In this document: piece after piece, positions 6,607-8,901 of the stretch
Position numbering within the stretch: the first letter of the stretch is position 1
How the letters are laid out: every line of letters begins with the position of its first letter
Assembly (NCBI GenBank): GCA_046704785.1
Contig: JBJKRF010000057.1
Coordinates: 1 to 8,901, forward strand
Length of the DNA stretch: 8,901 nt
Direction: 5' to 3'
Source: JBJKRF01 sp046704785
GTDB lineage: Bacteria > Chloroflexota > Anaerolineae > Anaerolineales > Villigracilaceae
Made by a program: the position numbers and the translations under genes
The notes under the pieces: generated by a model
Told to the model about the DNA's origin: nothing
The model's database searches: none
What the model saw: the letters and a program-made list of their open reading frames with translations, nothing else

Positions 6607-7602
6607 TTATCTCCTTCTCGTAAAACGGGCGTGCATGCTGCGCATACGCTCCGTGCTGCCGGCTTCTTCTTCACGGATGGCGTGCCCGGTCAATTTGATG
6701 AAAACGTCCTCCAGGGTGGGCCGACGCAGGTTGACGCTTTGCACGCTGACGGGTGAACCGCTATCGGCAAAAATCTGCATCATTTGTGGGATAAACTGGT
6801 CGCCCTGCCGCACTTCGACGATCAACTGACCGTCCGGACCCTGGCGTGATTCTACCTGCGTCGCCTGCTTCAACTTTTCAGCCGCGCGCTCGTTATCCGA
6901 CGTGTGGACCGTGATCAGGTCGCCACCGACCATTTCCTTGAGCCCCTGCGGCGTATCCAGCGCCACGACCTCGCCGTGATCCATCACCGCGATACGGTCG
7001 CAGTTCTCGGCCTCGTCCATGTAATGCGTGGTCATGAACATGGTCACGCCTTCCTGTTCGCGCAGTTTGCGCAGGTAGGCCCAAATATGACGGCGGGTTT
7101 GCGGGTCGAGGCCCACGGTGGGCTCGTCGAGGAAGAGCACGTGCGGGTGGTGAACCAGTCCACGGGCGATCTCGAGCCGGCGTTTCATCCCACCGGAATA
7201 GTTCCTGACCAGTTCGTCCATCTTGTCGCTCAATTCGACCATCTCGATCAGGTCCTTAGCGCGCTGTTGGAACAGATTCTTCGGCACGTTGTAAATCATG
7301 GCATGGAAATTGATGTTCTCCCAACCGCTCAAACGTTCGTCCAGGCTGGGGTCCTGGAAAATCATGCCGATCGATTGGCGCACCTCGTTGGACTGACGGG
7401 CGATGTCGAAGCCGTTGACTGTGGCGTGACCCGAAGTGGGGTGCAACAGGGTGCACAGCATATTGATAGTGGTGCTCTTCCCGGCTCCGTTCGGGCCGAG
7501 GAAACCGAAGATTTCTCCCTGCTCCACGTCGAAGCTGATGCCCTTCACAGCGGTAAAGTCGCCGAATTTGCGTTCGAGTTTTTGTACCTCAATGGCTTTC
7601 AT
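6607..7602 (-). CDS. ABC transporter ATP-binding protein (DrrA-like, daunorubicin-resistance type)
   Basis: A 331-residue cytoplasmic ATPase that powers the adjacent permease. The nucleotide-binding domain has Walker A GPNGAGKST (36-44), the Q-loop FQDPSLDERLSG (82-93, Gln83), signature YSGGM (135-139), Walker B VLFLDEP (155-161, catalytic Glu160), a D-loop VGLDP and the switch His193 in TTHYMDEAE. All catalytic residues are intact. A C-terminal accessory domain (about 228-315), ending in the LRRPTLEDVFIKLTGHAIR pattern (about 293-311), is the type seen in DrrA proteins. A short Arg-rich tail follows. The ATG has GGAGG 9 bases upstream. The gene follows marR by 57 bases and precedes the permease gene by 5. 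No separate promoter is evident, so it is probably transcribed from the marR promoter. The substrate cannot be deduced. Confidence 0.95.
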   Translation of the reverse strand: MKAIEVQKLERKFGDFTAVKGISFDVEQGEIFGFLGPNGAGKSTTINMLCTLLHPTSGHATVNGFDIARQSNEVRQSIGMIFQDPSLDERLSGWENINFHAMIYNVPKNLFQQRAKDLIEMVELSDKMDELVRNYSGGMKRRLEIARGLVHHPHVLFLDEPTVGLDPQTRRHIWAYLRKLREQEGVTMFMTTHYMDEAENCDRIAVMDHGEVVALDTPQGLKEMVGGDLITVHTSDNERAAEKLKQATQVESRQGPDGQLIVEVRQGDQFIPQMMQIFADSGSPVSVQSVNLRRPTLEDVFIKLTGHAIREEEAGSTERMRSMHARFTRRR

Positions 7603-7637
7603 CCAAGACGTCCTCCTTTGCTACGTCGGTAAAACGA

Positions 7638-7676
7638 GTGCCGCAACTACCCTACATTTTTATAAAGTTGCGGTAC
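7638..7676 (-). repeat. Inverted repeat spanning the marR stop codon
   Basis: GTGCCGCAACT (7638-7648) and AGTTGCGGTAC (7666-7676) are complementary at 10 of 11 positions, with a 17-base AT-rich loop holding the marR stop codon. In the minus-strand transcript the hairpin sits between marR and the ATPase gene; a TTTT run lies 5 bases beyond it. This is weak for a terminator. It may attenuate read-through, protect mRNA ends, or mean nothing. Confidence 0.45.
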
Positions 7677-8130
7677 GAGAGACTCCTTCATGGTGGGAAG
7701 GAGGCAAAATTCCTTCCAGGATTTCCACCCCGGCGACCATCTGGTCAAGCTGCTCCTGCGAGAGACCCGCCAGTAGACTCATCACGCGCTGCTGCGTGCG
7801 GAGTTGCACATCCGACAGGACCTGCGCGCCGCGCGAGGTCAGTTCGACGATCATCACGCGCCGGTCGCTCTTGGAGGGAACACGTGTGACCCAACCGCGC
7901 TCTGCCAGCGTGCTGACCGAGTTTGACATGGTCGCCAGGCTGACACCCTGTCGCTCCGCCAGTTCGCCCAGGCTGCACGGACAACGGCTGAGTTTGCCCA
8001 ACAGCCCAAAGTGGGCTGGGGCCATGGCGTTCTCCGTGCGGCGTATCTCGGCTGAGACGATACGCATCAGCGCCGGAAGGACTTGCAGAATCTGGTGGGC
8101 AGCACGTTCTCTTGCAGTATCATTCGCCAT
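7660..8130 (-). CDS. MarR-family transcriptional regulator
   Basis: A 156-residue dimeric winged-helix DNA-binding protein, probably a ligand-released repressor of its own operon and of the efflux genes behind it. N- and C-terminal helices (about 5-35 and 105-142) form the dimer interface. The winged helix-turn-helix spans about 37-101: SLGELAERQGVSLATMSNSVSTLAERGWVTR (53-83) contains the recognition helix, and PSKSDRRVMIVELTSRG (85-101) is the wing with the conserved DRR. Length is normal. Start ATG at 8128-8130 has AGGAG 9 bases upstream, overlapping the palindromic operator. First gene of the cluster, behind a strong promoter. The inducing ligand is unknown. Autorepression is inferred from the operator position, not shown. 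Confidence 0.95.
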   Translation of the reverse strand: MANDTARERAAHQILQVLPALMRIVSAEIRRTENAMAPAHFGLLGKLSRCPCSLGELAERQGVSLATMSNSVSTLAERGWVTRVPSKSDRRVMIVELTSRGAQVLSDVQLRTQQRVMSLLAGLSQEQLDQMVAGVEILEGILPPSHHEGVSRTATL

Positions 8131-8140
8131 TAGTTAGCAC

Positions 8141-8155
8141 TCCTAATAATTAGGA
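8141..8155. promoter_or_regulatory. Probable MarR operator palindrome
   Basis: TCCTAATAATTAGGA is a perfect 15-bp palindrome with one central base. Partial symmetry extends outward to 8133-8163 (five of the eight further base pairs match). It lies just downstream of the -10 box, over the predicted start of transcription, and its inner-gene half supplies the AGG of the marR ribosome binding site. Size and position are typical of operators bound by MarR dimers. Confidence 0.75.
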
Positions 8156-8161
8156 CAGCGA

Positions 8162-8191
8162 ACTATAACCGAGTCTATCCGAATTTGTCAA
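8162..8191 (-). promoter_or_regulatory. Promoter of the marR-ABC operon
   Basis: On the minus strand, a perfect -35 TTGACA (8186-8191) and a -10 TATAGT (8162-8167, 5 of 6) are separated by 18 bases. Transcription should start near 8155, within the palindrome, giving a leader of about 25 bases to the marR start codon. It is the strongest consensus promoter in the cluster. Confidence 0.8.
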
Positions 8192-8250
8192 GAGGTGAAT
8201 TGCATCCCTGAAAATCGTTTTTCTTCACTTGCTCCACTTTCCACCCCCGC

Positions 8251-8703
8251 CTACAATTCAATGGCTCGATGCTGTGAAATTTCTTCTAAGGAGTTCCCCA
8301 TGTCCGACTGCCTCTTTCGCGGCACCCTCTCCCCAATTGGCTTGATCCATTCCTGCAACGTTTGGGCATCTTCCCCCTCCAGGTGATCGATACTGAGAAC
8401 CAACCTATTGAGTGGGTCTACCATCACGCCAATGGGCAGCCATTGTCCCTTGTATTTCACGCTTGTCAGACGGTCACATCCCAAAGCACGAGTTCGATAG
8501 CCATTCAAGATTTCATGGCGCTCTACGACGGATAGAGTTAGTTTGAGGCACATGTAGGTGATGTGCTTTTCTATAGAATTTCCGGGGCAATTGCAGGTTA
8601 CCCCGGAAACGCTTTTATACTCCTCTTTTACCAATTTTGAAGCAATCGCCTCTCGAAAGTTCGGGACTTTTGGGCGGAAAAGCACTATTTTGGCACGGTT
8701 CAA
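8251..8703 (-). pseudogene. DDE-type transposase fragment (tentative)
   Basis: An ORF of 150 codons opens at a TTG directly after an in-frame TGA stop and has no ribosome binding site, so its beginning is probably not a natural start. The central part (about residues 70-120: YRTRALGCDRL, then KGQWLPIGVMVDPLNRLVLSID and EGEDAQTLQEWIKPI) resembles the start of a DDE transposase catalytic core, where an acidic residue begins a strand, a short basic turn follows, and a second strand is succeeded by an amphipathic helix. After WIKPI the sequence turns into basic, low-similarity residues and stops, and the rest of the catalytic domain with the later acidic residues is missing. I infer a truncated, inactive remnant. 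I cannot name the IS family from memory with certainty. An unrelated hypothetical protein remains possible. Confidence 0.45.
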
Positions 8704-8832
8704 AAGAGTTCAAAAAGAGATCAGAGCACCTTTACAAATTATGCAATAGACTGTGGTCGGGTACAAACGAAGAGGCCCCGACAGAGCGGGTAGGATGGTA
8801 GCTTGGCGGTAAAAATGACCTGCAAAGCCAGA

Positions 8833-8901
8833 TTAGTCTGGCGGATAGCCCAACAGAGTGAGCCAATCGTCGGTGCCCAGATCGATTCCGGCGATTTCGT
8901 A
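8833..8901 (-). CDS. C-terminal end of an unidentified protein (partial)
   Basis: The last 69 bases read on the minus strand encode EIAGIDLGTDDWLTLLGYPPD preceded by one Tyr and followed by a TAA stop at 8833-8835. The composition and codon use look like a real gene running in from beyond the window, with the same direction as the efflux cluster. Twenty-two residues are too few to assign a family. The gene's 3' flank down to 8704 holds a weak inverted repeat (GTCGGG 8756-8761 with CCCGAC 8777-8782), but I see no clear terminator. Confidence 0.55.
   Translation of the reverse strand, partial: YEIAGIDLGTDDWLTLLGYPPD

Noticed and set aside
6904..7632. 242-codon plus-strand frame opposite the ABC ATPase gene
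   Set aside because: It is the complement of a gene with intact Walker motifs. The His- and Val-rich translation is typical of an antisense shadow.
8134..8142. TTAGCACTC, identical to the left half of the CIRCE heat-shock operator, upstream of marR
   Set aside because: The matching right half GAGTGCTAA is absent at the required 9-base spacing, and marR is not a heat-shock gene. The half-site is a chance match overlapping the marR operator and leader.

Overview
The window looks like a chromosomal stretch from a moderately GC-rich bacterium. The style of the Hsp20 N-terminus and of the drug-efflux proteins suggests Chloroflexota, probably Anaerolineae, but this is a judgement by eye with no phylogeny behind it. 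Every confident gene is an ordinary bacterial family. I do not see a clearly new multi-gene system. The less explained parts are the two ends and a few regulatory structures.

Left end (1-500). The window opens exactly on a 36-bp perfect inverted repeat whose second arm ends at 135. It is a compact hairpin-forming element of MITE or IS-derived type, with a third, inner copy of its core. About 320 bases without a convincing gene follow, then a perfect 44-bp palindrome that probably ends transcription of the next gene.

Heat-shock pair (509-3021). A small heat-shock protein gene (Hsp20) and htpG (bacterial Hsp90) are divergent across a 200-bp intergenic region with candidate promoters for both. 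Hsp20 holds unfolded clients and HtpG remodels them, so shared stress control is likely, but no CIRCE element is visible.

Housekeeping section (3049-4033). A fumarylacetoacetate-hydrolase-family enzyme gene converges on htpG. A complete tRNA-Val(TAC) with encoded CCA follows, with its own promoter and intrinsic terminator. Next is a long symmetrical hairpin that ends the efflux cluster coming from the other side.

Drug-efflux cluster (4040-8191, all minus strand). In transcription order it holds a MarR-family regulator, a DrrA-like ABC ATPase, an ABC-2 permease (start 5 bases after the ATPase stop) and a 14-helix DHA2-type MFS exporter. A strong consensus promoter stands ahead of marR, and a 15-bp perfect palindrome covers the predicted transcription start and runs into the ribosome binding site, which suggests autorepression. 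Two RNA-level hairpins divide the cluster, one between marR and the ATPase gene and one between the permease and MFS genes. The second has a U-rich tail and a mutually exclusive alternative stem. The simplest reading is an inducible multidrug-export operon whose distal MFS gene is expressed by partial read-through.

Right end (8192-8901). An ORF resembling part of a DDE-type transposase, without a normal start and probably truncated, lies behind the marR promoter. The last 69 bases are the C-terminal end of an unidentified minus-strand gene that continues past the window.
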